From: Agromyces agglutinans
GTDB taxonomy: Bacteria; Actinomycetota; Actinomycetes; Actinomycetales; Microbacteriaceae
DNA: 64,000 nt
Assembly (NCBI RefSeq): GCF_009647605.1
Contig: NZ_WJIF01000001.1
Location: 1-64,000 of the forward strand
Direction: 5' to 3'
Shown: positions 8,724-17,269 of the stretch, one piece after another
How positions within the stretch are numbered: the stretch's first letter is position 1
How the letters are laid out: the number at the start of each line of letters is the position of its first letter
Position numbers and translations under genes: made by a program
The notes under the pieces: generated by a model
The model's database searches: none
Seen by the model: the letters and a program-made list of their open reading frames with translations, nothing else
What the model was told of the DNA's origin: nothing

Positions 8724-10447
8724 GCACCGCACCGCAGGGCACCGCGACGGGCGGGCCCGCCGACGCCATCGTCAGCATCGAGAACCTCGGCGTCTCGTTC
8801 GCCACCGACGCTGGAGCGGTCAAGGCCGTCGACGACGTCACGCTGCACGTCGCCCGCGGCGAGGTGCTCGCCATCGTCGGCGAGTCCGGCAGCGGCAAGA
8901 CCGTGACGGCGAAGACGATCCTCGGCCTCCTGCCCGAGACCGCGACCGCCAGCGGCGCCGTCATCCTCTCGGATCGCGAGGGGATGCGCCGCCACGATGT
9001 CGTCGCGATCGATCAGAAGCGGCTGCGCGAGATCCGCGGCGTCGACGTCGCGATGGTCTTCCAGGAGCCGTCGACCGCGCTCAACCCGGTCTACACGGTC
9101 GGCTGGCAGATCATGGAGGGCATCCGCGCCCACGGCGAGGTCTCCAAGCAGGACGCGCGCGAGAAGGTGATCGACATCCTGCGCCGGGTCGGCATTCCCG
9201 ACCCCGAGCACCGCGTCGACCACTACCCGCACCAGTTCTCGGGCGGGCAGAAGCAGCGCATCGTCATCGCCATGGCCCTCGTGCTCGACCCCGGCCTGAT
9301 CGTCGCCGACGAGCCGACGACGGCGCTCGACGTGACGGTGCAGGCCGAGATCCTCGACCTCCTGCGTCGCTGCCGCGACGAGTTCGGCACCGCCATCGTG
9401 CTGATCACGCACAACATGGGCGTGGTCGCCGACCTCGCCGACCGCGTCGCGGTGATGTACCAGGGCAACGTGGTCGAGCAGGCCGATGCGCGCACGCTGT
9501 TCGCGTCGCCGCAGGCCGAGTACACCAAGCAGCTGCTCGCGGCGGTGCCGTACGTGGGCCACGGCACGGTGCGGGCCGCAGAGCGGGCCGCCGCGCGCCC
9601 CGAGGGATGGGCCGAGCAGGCGCCGGTCGTCGAGGCGAAGGGCCTCGAGATCGAGTACCCGGGCCGCTTCGGGCGCGCCGGGTTCCGGGCCGTGCACGGC
9701 GTGGACTTCGTCATCCGGCCGGGCGAGGTGCTCGGCCTCGTGGGCGAATCCGGATCGGGCAAGACCACGATCGGTCGCGCGATCGCGGGCCTCACCAAGG
9801 TCACCGGCGGATCGCTGCGCGTGCTCGGCCACGAGATGCTGGGCGTGCGCGAACGCCAGTTCCGCCCGGTGCGGAGCCGGATCGGGTTCGTCTTCCAGGA
9901 TCCCGCGTCGAGCTTCAATCCGCTCCTCACGATCGCCGAGTGCGTCGCCGAACCGCTCGTGATCCACGGCCGCGCGGCGAACGCGCGTGAGGCACGTTCG
10001 CGCGTCGACGAGCTGCTCGAGGCGGTGCAGTTGCCGCGTGCGTACGGCAACCGCTACCCGCACGAGCTCTCGGGCGGCCAGCGGCAGCGGGCCAGCCTGG
10101 CCCGCGCGCTCGCGCTCGAGCCCGAGCTGCTCATCGCCGACGAGCCGACCTCGGCACTCGACGTCTCGGTGCAGGCGCGCGTGCTCGAGCTGTTCGGCGA
10201 GCTGCAGCGCGAGTTCGGCTTCGCCTCGCTGTTCATCAGCCACGACCTCGCGGTGGTCGACCTGCTGGTCGACCGCATCGCGGTGCTCTACCACGGACAG
10301 CTGGTCGAGGAGGGCACGAGCGCCGAGGTGCTCGGCGCTCCCGCCGACCCGTACACGCAGCGGCTGCTGGCGAGCCTGCCCGTGCCCGACCCCGTGGCCC
10401 AGGCCGAACGGCGGGCCGAGCTGCACCGGCTCCGGGAGTCGGCCTGA
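8720..10447 (+). CDS. Fused two-domain peptide ABC transporter ATPase (DppD-DppF type)
   Basis: 575 residues made of two ABC ATPase domains. The Walker A motifs (GESGSGKT) are at about residues 54 and 342. Each half has its own signature (FSGGQKQR and LSGGQRQR) and Walker B (VADEPTTALD and IADEPTSALD). Each half also carries the Opp/Dpp C-terminal extension. Fused DppDF ATPases are common in actinobacteria. The domains should power the two permeases encoded just upstream. It overlaps both neighbours by 1-4 bases. Confidence 0.92.
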   Translation: MSTAPQGTATGGPADAIVSIENLGVSFATDAGAVKAVDDVTLHVARGEVLAIVGESGSGKTVTAKTILGLLPETATASGAVILSDREGMRRHDVVAIDQKRLREIRGVDVAMVFQEPSTALNPVYTVGWQIMEGIRAHGEVSKQDAREKVIDILRRVGIPDPEHRVDHYPHQFSGGQKQRIVIAMALVLDPGLIVADEPTTALDVTVQAEILDLLRRCRDEFGTAIVLITHNMGVVADLADRVAVMYQGNVVEQADARTLFASPQAEYTKQLLAAVPYVGHGTVRAAERAAARPEGWAEQAPVVEAKGLEIEYPGRFGRAGFRAVHGVDFVIRPGEVLGLVGESGSGKTTIGRAIAGLTKVTGGSLRVLGHEMLGVRERQFRPVRSRIGFVFQDPASSFNPLLTIAECVAEPLVIHGRAANAREARSRVDELLEAVQLPRAYGNRYPHELSGGQRQRASLARALALEPELLIADEPTSALDVSVQARVLELFGELQREFGFASLFISHDLAVVDLLVDRIAVLYHGQLVEEGTSAEVLGAPADPYTQRLLASLPVPDPVAQAERRAELHRLRESA

Positions 10448-11307
10448 TGTCCACCTCGCCCGCGCACGGCCACCCGGTCGTCCTGAGCGACCTGTCGGTC
10501 GAGTACCCCGCCCACGGGGCGTCGGCCGCGCATGTCGCGCTGCGGGGCATCCAGTTGCGGCTGGCGCCGGGCGAGGTGCTCGGGCTGCTCGGCAGCGCCG
10601 GCAGCGGCAAGAGCACGCTCGCGAAGGTGATCTCGGGGGAGTTCCTCGATTCCCGCGTCGACGAGGTGCGACCGGTGATCACGGGTGGCGAGGCGCGCGT
10701 GCTCGGCAACGCGATGCGCCGCATGTCGCGGCGCAAGCTCGCGGAGCACCGCTTCCACGTCGGCTACCTGCCGCAGGATGCCGCGATGCGGCTCCCGGCC
10801 GACCGCACGGTCGCCGAGATCGTGGGGGAGCCGATCCTCGAGCGCGACCGGCACTTCGATCGCAAGCGGCTCGCGGCGCGAGTGGCCGACCTGGTCGACG
10901 GCGTGCGCCTGCCGCTCAGCATGCTCGAGCGGTATCCGTACGAGTTGAGCGGCGGGCAGCGCCAGCGCGTCGCGATCGCACGCACGCTCGTGCTCGGCCC
11001 GTCGCTGCTCGTGGCCGACGAGCCGACGGCCGGCATCGACCTGACCGTCCGCGACACGGTCGCGCAACTGCTCACCGAACTGCGCGACGGGCATCGCTTC
11101 TCGGCGGTCGTCGTGTCGCACGACCTCCCCGTGCTGCGCCGGATCGCCGATCGCGTCGCGGTGCTCGACCGCGGCGCGCTCGTCGCGCTCGGCACCCTCG
11201 ACGAGGTGCTCCACGATCCGCACCATCCGTACGTCAAGGCGCTCGCCGGCGCCCTCGACGACGGCCACGCGGTGATCGACGACGTCGAGACGGGTCCGTT
11301 CGGCTGA
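10447..11307 (+). CDS. Additional ABC transporter ATP-binding protein
   Basis: 286 residues: one complete ABC ATPase with Walker A GSAGSGKS at residue 49, signature LSGGQRQRVAIARTL and Walker B VADEPTAGID. The start overlaps the previous stop (TGATG), so it belongs to the peptide importer operon. The fused gene upstream already supplies two ATPase domains, so this third one is not needed for a standard Dpp complex. It may be an alternative partner for one half or serve another function. No terminator was seen before the tRNA gene. Confidence 0.85.
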   Translation: MSTSPAHGHPVVLSDLSVEYPAHGASAAHVALRGIQLRLAPGEVLGLLGSAGSGKSTLAKVISGEFLDSRVDEVRPVITGGEARVLGNAMRRMSRRKLAEHRFHVGYLPQDAAMRLPADRTVAEIVGEPILERDRHFDRKRLAARVADLVDGVRLPLSMLERYPYELSGGQRQRVAIARTLVLGPSLLVADEPTAGIDLTVRDTVAQLLTELRDGHRFSAVVVSHDLPVLRRIADRVAVLDRGALVALGTLDEVLHDPHHPYVKALAGALDDGHAVIDDVETGPFG

Positions 11308-11351
11308 TCGGCGCCGCGCGACCGTGGCGCCGGGAGTCGAGCGTGGCTCGA

Positions 11352-11381
11352 TTGGGAACCCGGCCGCGGTTTTGCTAGAGT
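11352..11381 (+). promoter_or_regulatory. Promoter of the tRNA-Asn gene
   Basis: TTGGGA (11352-11357), an 18-base spacer, then TAGAGT (11376-11381), ending 19 bases before the tRNA. This matches the actinobacterial housekeeping promoter pattern and its distance suits a tRNA leader. Confidence 0.6.
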
Positions 11382-11400
11382 AGTCGTCGCTGCGAAGCGA

Positions 11401-11476
11401 TCCTCCATAGCTCAATTGGCAGAGCAATCGGCTGTTAACCGATAGGTTCTTGGTTCGAGTCCAAGTGGGGGAGCCA
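11401..11476 (+). tRNA. tRNA-Asn (GTT)
   Basis: A full cloverleaf: acceptor TCCTCCA pairs with TGGGGGA (one G-U), the anticodon loop is CTGTTAA with GTT, the T-arm is TTGGTTCGAGTCCAA, the discriminator is G and CCA is encoded (11474-11476). Confidence 0.95.
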
Positions 11477-11481
11477 CCACG

Positions 11482-11507
11482 AAACGCCGCCCGATCGGGC
11501 GGCGTTT
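11482..11507 (+). terminator. Terminator after tRNA-Asn
   Basis: A perfect 26-base palindrome centred on GATC, six bases after the tRNA CCA end and followed by a pyrimidine-rich stretch. Confidence 0.75.
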
Positions 11508-11728
11508 CCGTTTCCGCCGCGCTCTCGTCGCGCTCCGCAGGCGTGCCCCTCTGTGACGGCCTCGCCGTCGGAGGTCGACCGCTGCACGCGCAGCGGCCGC
11601 ACGCGCCGCACGCTCGAGACGCCGCGGGCGTCGCCGAGCCGGATCTCAACCGTGGCCTGCATGCGCACCAGCGCAGGGGAGCGGCCGCGTGCCGATCACC
11701 GGCCGGAGAGCGGCTAGGTTCGAATACG

Positions 11729-11746
11729 GTGCCCGGTTCCGGGCAC
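11729..11746 (+). promoter_or_regulatory. Short palindrome upstream of azlC
   Basis: GTGCCCGG-TT-CCGGGCAC lies 46 bases before the azlC start and just after a TAGGTT word (11715-11720) that could be its -10 box. It could be an operator or a leader hairpin. The rest of 11508-11791 shows nothing else I can name. Confidence 0.35.
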
Positions 11747-11791
11747 GGCGGTCGGCGGTCGCGCCGGCCACGACGGCTGACGGGAGGCGGC

Positions 11792-12517
11792 ATGGCGCAG
11801 GGCGTCGACGACGCGGATGCCTCGGCCCGGCGTGTGCTCGCGACGCCGGCGGCCCGCGACGGCCTCGCCGTCGGCCTCGCGACCGCCGCCTACGGCATCT
11901 CGTTCGGCGCGCTGAGCGTCGCGGCGGGTCTCGACGTCTGGCAGACCTGCTTCCTCAGCCTCGTCATGTTCACCGGCGGCTCGCAGTTCGCGCTCGTCGG
12001 GGTGCTGGCCTCCGGCGGCGTCGCCGCGGGGGGCACCGCCATCGCGACGGCCGCGCTGCTCGGCGTTCGCAACGTCGTCTACGGCATGCGCATGAAGCCG
12101 CTCGTCGACACCGGAGGGCCGTGGCGGCGCGCCGCCGCCGCGTGGGTGACGATCGACGAGTCCACGGCCGTCGCGCTCGCGCAGACCGACGAACGGCAGG
12201 CGCGCGTCGGGTTCTGGGTCACGGGCGTCGCGATCTTCCTCGGCTGGAACCTGACCACCCTCGCCGGGGCGCTCATCGGCGACGCCATCGGCGACACTCG
12301 CGCGTGGGGCCTCGACGCCGCGGCGGCCGCGGCGTTCCTCGGGCTGCTCTGGCCGAGGCTGAAACGGTTCCAGGCCGGTGCGGTCGCCGTCGCGGCGGCG
12401 CTCGTCGCCGTCCTGGCGACCCCGGTGCTCATGCCCGGGCTGCCGGTGCTGGTCGCGGCCGTCGTCGCGGTGCTCGTCGGCTGGTTCGACCTCTTCGGAA
12501 GGAGCCGCGAACGATGA
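11792..12517 (+). CDS. azlC: AzlC family branched-chain amino acid exporter, large subunit
   Basis: 241 residues. ATG 11792 is preceded by GGGAGGC. The protein is highly hydrophobic and carries the AzlC hallmarks (GLAVGLATAAYGISFGAL near the start, FTGGSQFALVGVL, NVVYGMRM). AzlCD exports branched-chain amino acids or their analogues across the membrane. Its stop overlaps the azlD start (ATGA), so the two subunits are made together. Confidence 0.9.
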   Translation: MAQGVDDADASARRVLATPAARDGLAVGLATAAYGISFGALSVAAGLDVWQTCFLSLVMFTGGSQFALVGVLASGGVAAGGTAIATAALLGVRNVVYGMRMKPLVDTGGPWRRAAAAWVTIDESTAVALAQTDERQARVGFWVTGVAIFLGWNLTTLAGALIGDAIGDTRAWGLDAAAAAAFLGLLWPRLKRFQAGAVAVAAALVAVLATPVLMPGLPVLVAAVVAVLVGWFDLFGRSRER

Positions 12518-12819
12518 CCACCTGGCATGTCATCCTCATCGCATCCGCGGCGACGCTCGCGCTGAAGCTCGGCGGGTACCTCGTGCCCGCCGGCTTCCTC
12601 GAGCGCGAGCGGCCCGCACGCATCGCCGACCTCCTGACCGTCGCACTGCTGGCCGCACTCATCGGGGTGCAGACCTTCGCCGATGGGCAGCAGATCGTGG
12701 TCGACGCCCGCCTGCCCGCCGTGATCGTCGCTGCGGCGCTCTACGCGCTGCGGGTGCCGTTCGTGATCGTCGTCTTCGCCGCGGCGGCCGTCGCCGCGGG
12801 CATCCGCGCCGTCACCTGA
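12514..12819 (+). CDS. azlD: AzlD family branched-chain amino acid exporter, small subunit
   Basis: 101 residues, the usual size for AzlD, with three or four short membrane segments (starting WHVILIASAATLALKLGGYL). It overlaps azlC by four bases. It converges with def, with 21 bases between the two stop codons. Confidence 0.88.
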   Translation: MTTWHVILIASAATLALKLGGYLVPAGFLERERPARIADLLTVALLAALIGVQTFADGQQIVVDARLPAVIVAAALYALRVPFVIVVFAAAAVAAGIRAVT

Positions 12820-12840
12820 GCATCGACGCGACCCCGCAGA

Positions 12841-13404
12841 TCACGCCTCGAGGTCGTCGACGCCCGGCAGCCACTGCTGGCCGGGGCGGCCCCAGCCGAG
12901 CTTCTTGGTGATCTTCTGCACGATCCGCTGGTCGCGCACGTCGAGCCGGTCGGTGTACAGCACGCCGTCGAGATGGTCGTACTCGTGCTGGAAGATGCGG
13001 GCGAGCCATCCGCTCGCCTCGATCTCGTACTTCTCGCCCTCGAGGTTCGTCGCCCGGAGGATCGCGTGCTCCGCGCGGCGCAGGCCGAAGCGCTCACCCG
13101 GGAACGAGAGGCAGCCCTCCTCCTCGTCGATGTCGGGCTCGCCGGGCGGGGGCGGGCTGATCCAGAGCTCGGGGTTGATCGCGACGCCGCGCCAGAGGCG
13201 GTCGGCCTCATCGGTCCAGCCGAACGTGAAGATGCGCAGCGGCACGCCGACCTGGGGTGCGGCGAGGCCGACGCCCGGTGCGCGATCCATGGTGTCGAAG
13301 AGATCGGCGACGAGTTCGCGAACCCCCTGGTCGATGTCGCGCACGGGGGCGGCGGGGGAGTGGAGCACGGGGTCGCCCGTGATTCGGATCGCTCGAACGG
13401 CCAT
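12841..13404 (-). CDS. def: Peptide deformylase
   Basis: 187 residues. All three deformylase motifs are present: GVGLAAPQ at 44-51, EEGCLS with metal-binding Cys98, and HEYDH with His140 and His144 as the other metal ligands and Glu141 as catalytic residue. It removes the formyl group from new proteins in the cytoplasm. The ATG lies only 6 bases after a TATCCT box, so the mRNA is probably leaderless. It is divergent from the DMT transporter gene. Confidence 0.95.
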   Translation of the reverse strand: MAVRAIRITGDPVLHSPAAPVRDIDQGVRELVADLFDTMDRAPGVGLAAPQVGVPLRIFTFGWTDEADRLWRGVAINPELWISPPPPGEPDIDEEEGCLSFPGERFGLRRAEHAILRATNLEGEKYEIEASGWLARIFQHEYDHLDGVLYTDRLDVRDQRIVQKITKKLGWGRPGQQWLPGVDDLEA

Positions 13405-13410
13405 TCGTCA

Positions 13411-13416
13411 AGGATA
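13411..13416 (-). promoter_or_regulatory. def: -10 box of a leaderless def promoter
   Basis: TATCCT on the minus strand ends 6 bases before the def ATG, the spacing expected if transcription starts at the A of the start codon. No Shine-Dalgarno sequence can fit in this space. Confidence 0.5.
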
Positions 13417-13432
13417 ACGACGGGCCAGCCGG

Positions 13433-13438
13433 TAGGGT
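13433..13438 (+). promoter_or_regulatory. -10 box of a leaderless promoter for the DMT transporter
   Basis: TAGGGT ends 7 bases before the GTG start at 13446. Together with the def promoter this makes a compact divergent leaderless pair within 41 bases. Confidence 0.5.
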
Positions 13439-13445
13439 CGAGGGC

Positions 13446-14363
13446 GTGGATCCGGACCTGAGCGAACTCACCGAGCAGATCGCACTCGACCCGCAGCAGT
13501 TCATCGGCATCCCGCTCGCGCTGATCGGGGCGGTGTTCCTCTCGCTCGGCGCGCAATTCCAGCACCGCGGCGTCGTGAAGGTGGAGTCCCAGACCGTCGA
13601 CACGCTCGGCAAGGGGCTCAGCGGCAAGCAGCTGGCGCTGCTGCTCGCCCGCCCGTCGTGGGTGCTCGGCACGCTGATGCTCGGACTCGCGATCGTGTTC
13701 CAGCTCGCGAGCCTCTACTTCGCGCCCCTCATCGTGGTGCAGCCGCTGGGCGCGATCGCGCTCGTGATCACCTCGATCATCAACTCGCGGGTCGCGAAGG
13801 TGCGGTTGAACCGCAAGACGATCATCGCCATCGCGATGTGCGTGGGCGGCGTCTTCCTGTTCGTCGGCGTGGCCGCGTTCACCGCGGTGGACAAGCCGGT
13901 CACCGACCGGCAGCTGTACGTGATCCTCGGCATCCTCGCCGTGGTGCTGGTCGCCGCGGCCGCGGCGTTCATGCTGTTCCGCACGCGCATCCGGGCGATC
14001 TTCTACGTCATCCTCGCGGGCGTGCTCTACGGATTCGTCGCGACCCTCGCGAAGGTGATCATCGGCCGTATCGAACAGGGCGAGTTCGACTGGCTCACCG
14101 TGCTCTGCGTCGTCGCCCTCCTCGCGGGCACGGCGCTCGGCGCCTACTTCGTGCAGAACGCGCACGCGTCCGGCCCTCCCGACCTCGTCATCGCAGGCCT
14201 CACCGTCGTCGACCCGATGGTCGCCGTCGGCATCGGCATCATCGTGCTCGGCGAGGCCTCGCAGGCGCCTCCGTGGGCGATGGCGGTGTTCATCCTCTCC
14301 GGGGTGATCGCCGTGTGGGGCGTCTTCCAGCTCGCCCGGAATCACCCGCAGACGCGGGTGTGA
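13446..14363 (+). CDS. DMT-superfamily (NIPA/EamA-like) membrane transporter
   Basis: 305 residues with a GTG start and about nine hydrophobic segments. The first is preceded by a short acidic N-terminus. The motif LYFAPLIVVQPLGAIALVIT and the later VVDPMVAVGIGIIVLGE are typical of the DMT fold, closest to bacterial NIPA-like Mg transporter relatives. The substrate cannot be read from sequence. A probable leaderless promoter sits directly in front. Confidence 0.8.
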   Translation: MDPDLSELTEQIALDPQQFIGIPLALIGAVFLSLGAQFQHRGVVKVESQTVDTLGKGLSGKQLALLLARPSWVLGTLMLGLAIVFQLASLYFAPLIVVQPLGAIALVITSIINSRVAKVRLNRKTIIAIAMCVGGVFLFVGVAAFTAVDKPVTDRQLYVILGILAVVLVAAAAAFMLFRTRIRAIFYVILAGVLYGFVATLAKVIIGRIEQGEFDWLTVLCVVALLAGTALGAYFVQNAHASGPPDLVIAGLTVVDPMVAVGIGIIVLGEASQAPPWAMAVFILSGVIAVWGVFQLARNHPQTRV

Positions 14364-14517
14364 CTCGGCGGGTCATCCGCTCGGATGACATGCGGACACG
14401 GCCGTGCCCGCACGGCGCTGCGTAGACTATGTTCGGATGCAGTCCGCGCGCCATCCTCACCGCGACTGCCGCTCCGGGGCCGATCGCCCCCCGCCGACCT
14501 TAAGGAATCCAGACCCA

Positions 14518-15768
14518 GTGCCTGACACACCCGGTGCGTCATCCGCTTCTGCTGCCCCCAAGACGGATGCCCCGCTTCGCATCCTCATCGGCGCCGACAC
14601 CTTCGCCCCCGACGTCAACGGCGCCGCGCGATTCGCCGAGCGCCTCGCGGCCGGACTCGTCGAGCGCGGGCACGAGGTGCACGTCATGGCGCCGGCGGCC
14701 AGCCGCAAGCACGGCACGTGGACCGAGGTGCACGAGGGCCAGGAGATCACCGCGCACCGCCTCTACTCGTGGCGCTGGTACCCGCACGACTGGCTGCGCT
14801 TCGCGCTCCCGTGGCGCATCAAGCAGAACAGCGCACGCGTGATCGACCGGGTCAAGCCCGACGTGGTGCACTTCCAGTCGCACATCGTGGTCGGCCGCGG
14901 GCTGTCCCTCGAGGCCGAGAAGCGGGGCATCCGCATCATCGGCACCAACCACTTCATGCCCGAGAACATGCTCGAGTTCACCCTGCTGCCCAAGGCGTGG
15001 CAGGACTGGGCCGTCGGCCTCGCCTGGAAGGCGGCACGGCGCACGTTCGGTCGCGCCGAAGCGGTGACGACGCCGACGAAGAAGGCGGCGCAGTTCCTCG
15101 AGAAGCACACCGGCCTCCCCAACGTCCACGCGATCTCGTGCGGCATCGATGCCCACAAGTACTCGCCGAACTGGGAACCGCGCACCGAGAACCGCATCCT
15201 GTTCGTCGGGCGCGTGACCGGTGAGAAGCAGATCGACGTCCTGCTGCGCGCCGCGACGCTGCTGCCGGCCGAACTCGACGCCAAGGTCGAGATCGTCGGC
15301 GGCGGCGACCAGATGAAGAATCTGCAGAACCTTGCCGCCGAGCTCGGCATCGCCGACCGCGTCACCTTCACGGGATACGTGACCGACGAAGAGCTCCGCG
15401 ACGCCTACCACCGCGCGACCGTGCTCGCGATGCCCTCGATCGCCGAGCTCCAGAGCATCGTGACGATGGAGGCGATGGCCTCGGCACTGCCCGTCGTCGC
15501 CGCGAACGCGATGGCGCTGCCGCACCTCGTGCACGACGGCGAGAACGGCTACCTCTTCGAACCGTCCGACGCGAACGACCTCGCGGCGAAGCTCCGGAAG
15601 GTGCTCGAGGCACCGGCCGACGAGCTCCGCGCCCTCAAGGAGGGCTCCCTCCGGCTCATCGCCGCGCACGACATCCAGACCACGCTGTCGACATTCGAGA
15701 GCCTGTATCGTGGGAGGCCGGTGGCCGATCCGGTCACCGATGTCGCGTCGGCCGCACTCCCCGAGTGA
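14518..15768 (+). CDS. GT4 family glycosyltransferase
   Basis: 416 residues from GTG 14518, which has TTAAGGA about 11 bases upstream. An in-frame ATG at 14437, 8 bases after a TAGACT box, is an alternative leaderless start that would add a Pro-rich extension. The N-domain begins LRILIGADTFAPDVNGAARF. The C-domain has the GT4 signature (ILFVGRVTGEKQIDVLL, then PSIAELQSIVTMEAMASALP with the sugar-nucleotide-binding Glu). Such enzymes transfer a sugar to lipid or glycan acceptors, for example phosphatidylinositol mannosides; the acceptor is not clear here. The attB tRNA follows 10 bases after its stop. Confidence 0.88.
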   Translation: MPDTPGASSASAAPKTDAPLRILIGADTFAPDVNGAARFAERLAAGLVERGHEVHVMAPAASRKHGTWTEVHEGQEITAHRLYSWRWYPHDWLRFALPWRIKQNSARVIDRVKPDVVHFQSHIVVGRGLSLEAEKRGIRIIGTNHFMPENMLEFTLLPKAWQDWAVGLAWKAARRTFGRAEAVTTPTKKAAQFLEKHTGLPNVHAISCGIDAHKYSPNWEPRTENRILFVGRVTGEKQIDVLLRAATLLPAELDAKVEIVGGGDQMKNLQNLAAELGIADRVTFTGYVTDEELRDAYHRATVLAMPSIAELQSIVTMEAMASALPVVAANAMALPHLVHDGENGYLFEPSDANDLAAKLRKVLEAPADELRALKEGSLRLIAAHDIQTTLSTFESLYRGRPVADPVTDVASAALPE

Positions 15769-15778
15769 CCCGTCGCGC

Positions 15779-15852
15779 GGGGCGGTAGCTCAGCCGGTCA
15801 GAGCAGTGGACTCATAATCCATCGGTCACGGGTTCAAGTCCCGTCCGCCCTA
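15779..15852 (+). tRNA. tRNA with CAT anticodon (elongator Met or Ile2), integration target
   Basis: 74 bases: acceptor GGGGCGG with CCGCCCT (a G-U closing pair), D-arm GCTC/GAGC, anticodon loop CTCATAA, T-arm ACGGG-TTCAAGT-CCCGT, discriminator A. CCA is not encoded. CAT can be elongator Met or a lysidine-modified Ile2 tRNA and I cannot tell which. Its 3' part from the anticodon loop onward is duplicated at 23336-23379. Confidence 0.88.
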
Positions 15853-15853
15853 C
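15810..15853 (+). repeat. attL: left 44-bp direct repeat in the tRNA 3' half
   Basis: These 44 bases are identical to 23336-23379. They run from the anticodon loop to one base past the tRNA end. This is the usual crossover segment of tyrosine integrases that use tRNA genes; the tRNA stays intact on this side. Confidence 0.9.
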
Positions 15854-15920
15854 CCTTCGATCCCCGGAATGACGGGGATCGGCGCCGACTCAACCGACTG
15901 TCCCCGAGTCGCGTAATACG

Positions 15921-15934
15921 GATTGCTAGCAATC
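15921..15934. repeat. Left arm-type site: 14-base palindrome with TGCTAGCA
   Basis: GATTGCTAGCAATC is a perfect palindrome between attL and the integrase stop codon. Its core TGCTAGCA recurs three times near attR (23185-23214), so it is a good candidate for an integrase arm-binding or excisionase site. Confidence 0.6.
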
Positions 15935-15936
15935 GG

Positions 15937-17223
15937 CTAGCTCCGCGTCGCAGAAGTGCGCGGAATGAGGGCCGCCGCTGCTGCCGCCGCTGCCGCTCCG
16001 ACGCCGTCGAGCAGGTGCGCGTACGTGTCGGACGTGACCTGCACGCTCGAGTGCCCCAGCCGCTTCGAGACGAGCGCGAGCGGCACGCCCGCCGCGAGCA
16101 TGAGCGACGCTTGCAGGTGCCGCAGGTCGTGGAACCGGATCAACGGGAGCGCGGGGCCGGCCTGCTCGGCGTTGTACGCGCGGATCGCGCGCGGGAAGCC
16201 GCGGGTGAGGTGTTCGGGCGTGAGCGGTCGACCGTCCTGGTCGACGAGCACGAGCCCGTAATCACGATCCCATCCGGCCCGCTCGGCGTCGTGGACGGCC
16301 TGCACGTCGCGCAGCAGGCCGATGGTGTCGACGTCGAGGTCGACGACCCGGCTCTCGCCGGCACGGGTCTTCGTACGCGCTACCTCGACCTGGCCACGGA
16401 GTTGGGTGACCTGCTGGGCGACGACGAGCCGGCCGCGCTCGAGGTCGACGTCGATCCATCGGAGCCCGCAGAGTTCGCCACGACGAAGACCCGTCATGCC
16501 GGCCAGGTGCACCGCGGTGGCGAGTCGGTCGCCGCGGCCGTGCAGCCAGTCCAGGAAGCGGCCGTACTGCTCCGGCTGCCACACCTTCACCTTGGGCCGG
16601 TCGGCCTTGGGCGCCTTCATGCGACGAGTCGGATCGTCGCGCAGGAGTTCGCGACGGTAGGCGTCGCGGAGCGCTGAGCGGAGCGTTGCATGCACCCGCG
16701 CGCGGGTCGCGGCCGACATGTTCGGCCGCTGCCGCTGCAACTCGGCCTGCACGTGCTCGAGGTGCTGCACCCGCACCTCCGAGAGCTTCATGCTGCCCAG
16801 GATCGGCACAAGGTAGGACTCGATGTGATGCCGGTACGCGATCGCGGTCGACGGTCGAATGTCGCCGTCGGCTTCCTTCCGCGTGATCCAGTCCCGCAGG
16901 AAGACCGCGACCGTCTGAGCCCGTCTCGACAGCGGCGAAGCCTCGAGGTCGGCCAGGGCATCCGCCCGAGCCTGCTTCGCGGCCTTCTGCGTCGGAAAGC
17001 CGCTCTTGGTCGCCTGCACGCGCTTCCCGACGTGCATGGTCGACGCGACGAACGCCCAAGGGCATCCGCAGGTCGTGCGGCCGTTCCCACGCACCCGATG
17101 AGCGCACCGCGGCTCGTGGACTCGAGCGCAACGGCACTTCGTCGGCTCGAGGCATTCGGGGGAGTGCTGGCGATTGCAGGAGCAGGGACGATGACGTTGG
17201 TACACGCCTGGGGGTGTTGCCAT
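15937..17223 (-). CDS. int: Tyrosine recombinase/integrase
   Basis: 428 residues. The catalytic domain has the first Arg in TGLRRGELCGL, a Lys in the beta-hairpin (ARTKTRAGES), the box HDLRH and the C-terminal LGHSSVQVTSDTYAHLL with the Tyr nucleophile. The SAM-like core-binding domain spans about residues 105-190. The N-terminus (residues 12-55) is unusual in holding ten Cys and several His (CSCNRQHSPEC, KCRCARVHEPRC), which looks like a metal-binding arm-site domain. Its 3' end faces attL, the normal arrangement for integration into a tRNA gene. It catalyses insertion and excision of the element. Confidence 0.95.
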   Translation of the reverse strand: MATPPGVYQRHRPCSCNRQHSPECLEPTKCRCARVHEPRCAHRVRGNGRTTCGCPWAFVASTMHVGKRVQATKSGFPTQKAAKQARADALADLEASPLSRRAQTVAVFLRDWITRKEADGDIRPSTAIAYRHHIESYLVPILGSMKLSEVRVQHLEHVQAELQRQRPNMSAATRARVHATLRSALRDAYRRELLRDDPTRRMKAPKADRPKVKVWQPEQYGRFLDWLHGRGDRLATAVHLAGMTGLRRGELCGLRWIDVDLERGRLVVAQQVTQLRGQVEVARTKTRAGESRVVDLDVDTIGLLRDVQAVHDAERAGWDRDYGLVLVDQDGRPLTPEHLTRGFPRAIRAYNAEQAGPALPLIRFHDLRHLQASLMLAAGVPLALVSKRLGHSSVQVTSDTYAHLLDGVGAAAAAAAAALIPRTSATRS

Positions 17224-17250
17224 GGGGTGATCCTTCGGGGTGTGGTGGTT

Positions 17251-17264
17251 GGTCAGTGACTGGC
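17251..17264. repeat. 14-bp repeat upstream of int (second copy at 23095-23108)
   Basis: GGTCAGTGACTGGC occurs here, just upstream of the integrase start, and again near attR. It contains the small dyad GTCA-G-TGAC. It may be a regulator or Xis binding site shared by the integrase promoter and the right end. Confidence 0.5.
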
Positions 17265-17269
17265 GGGGG

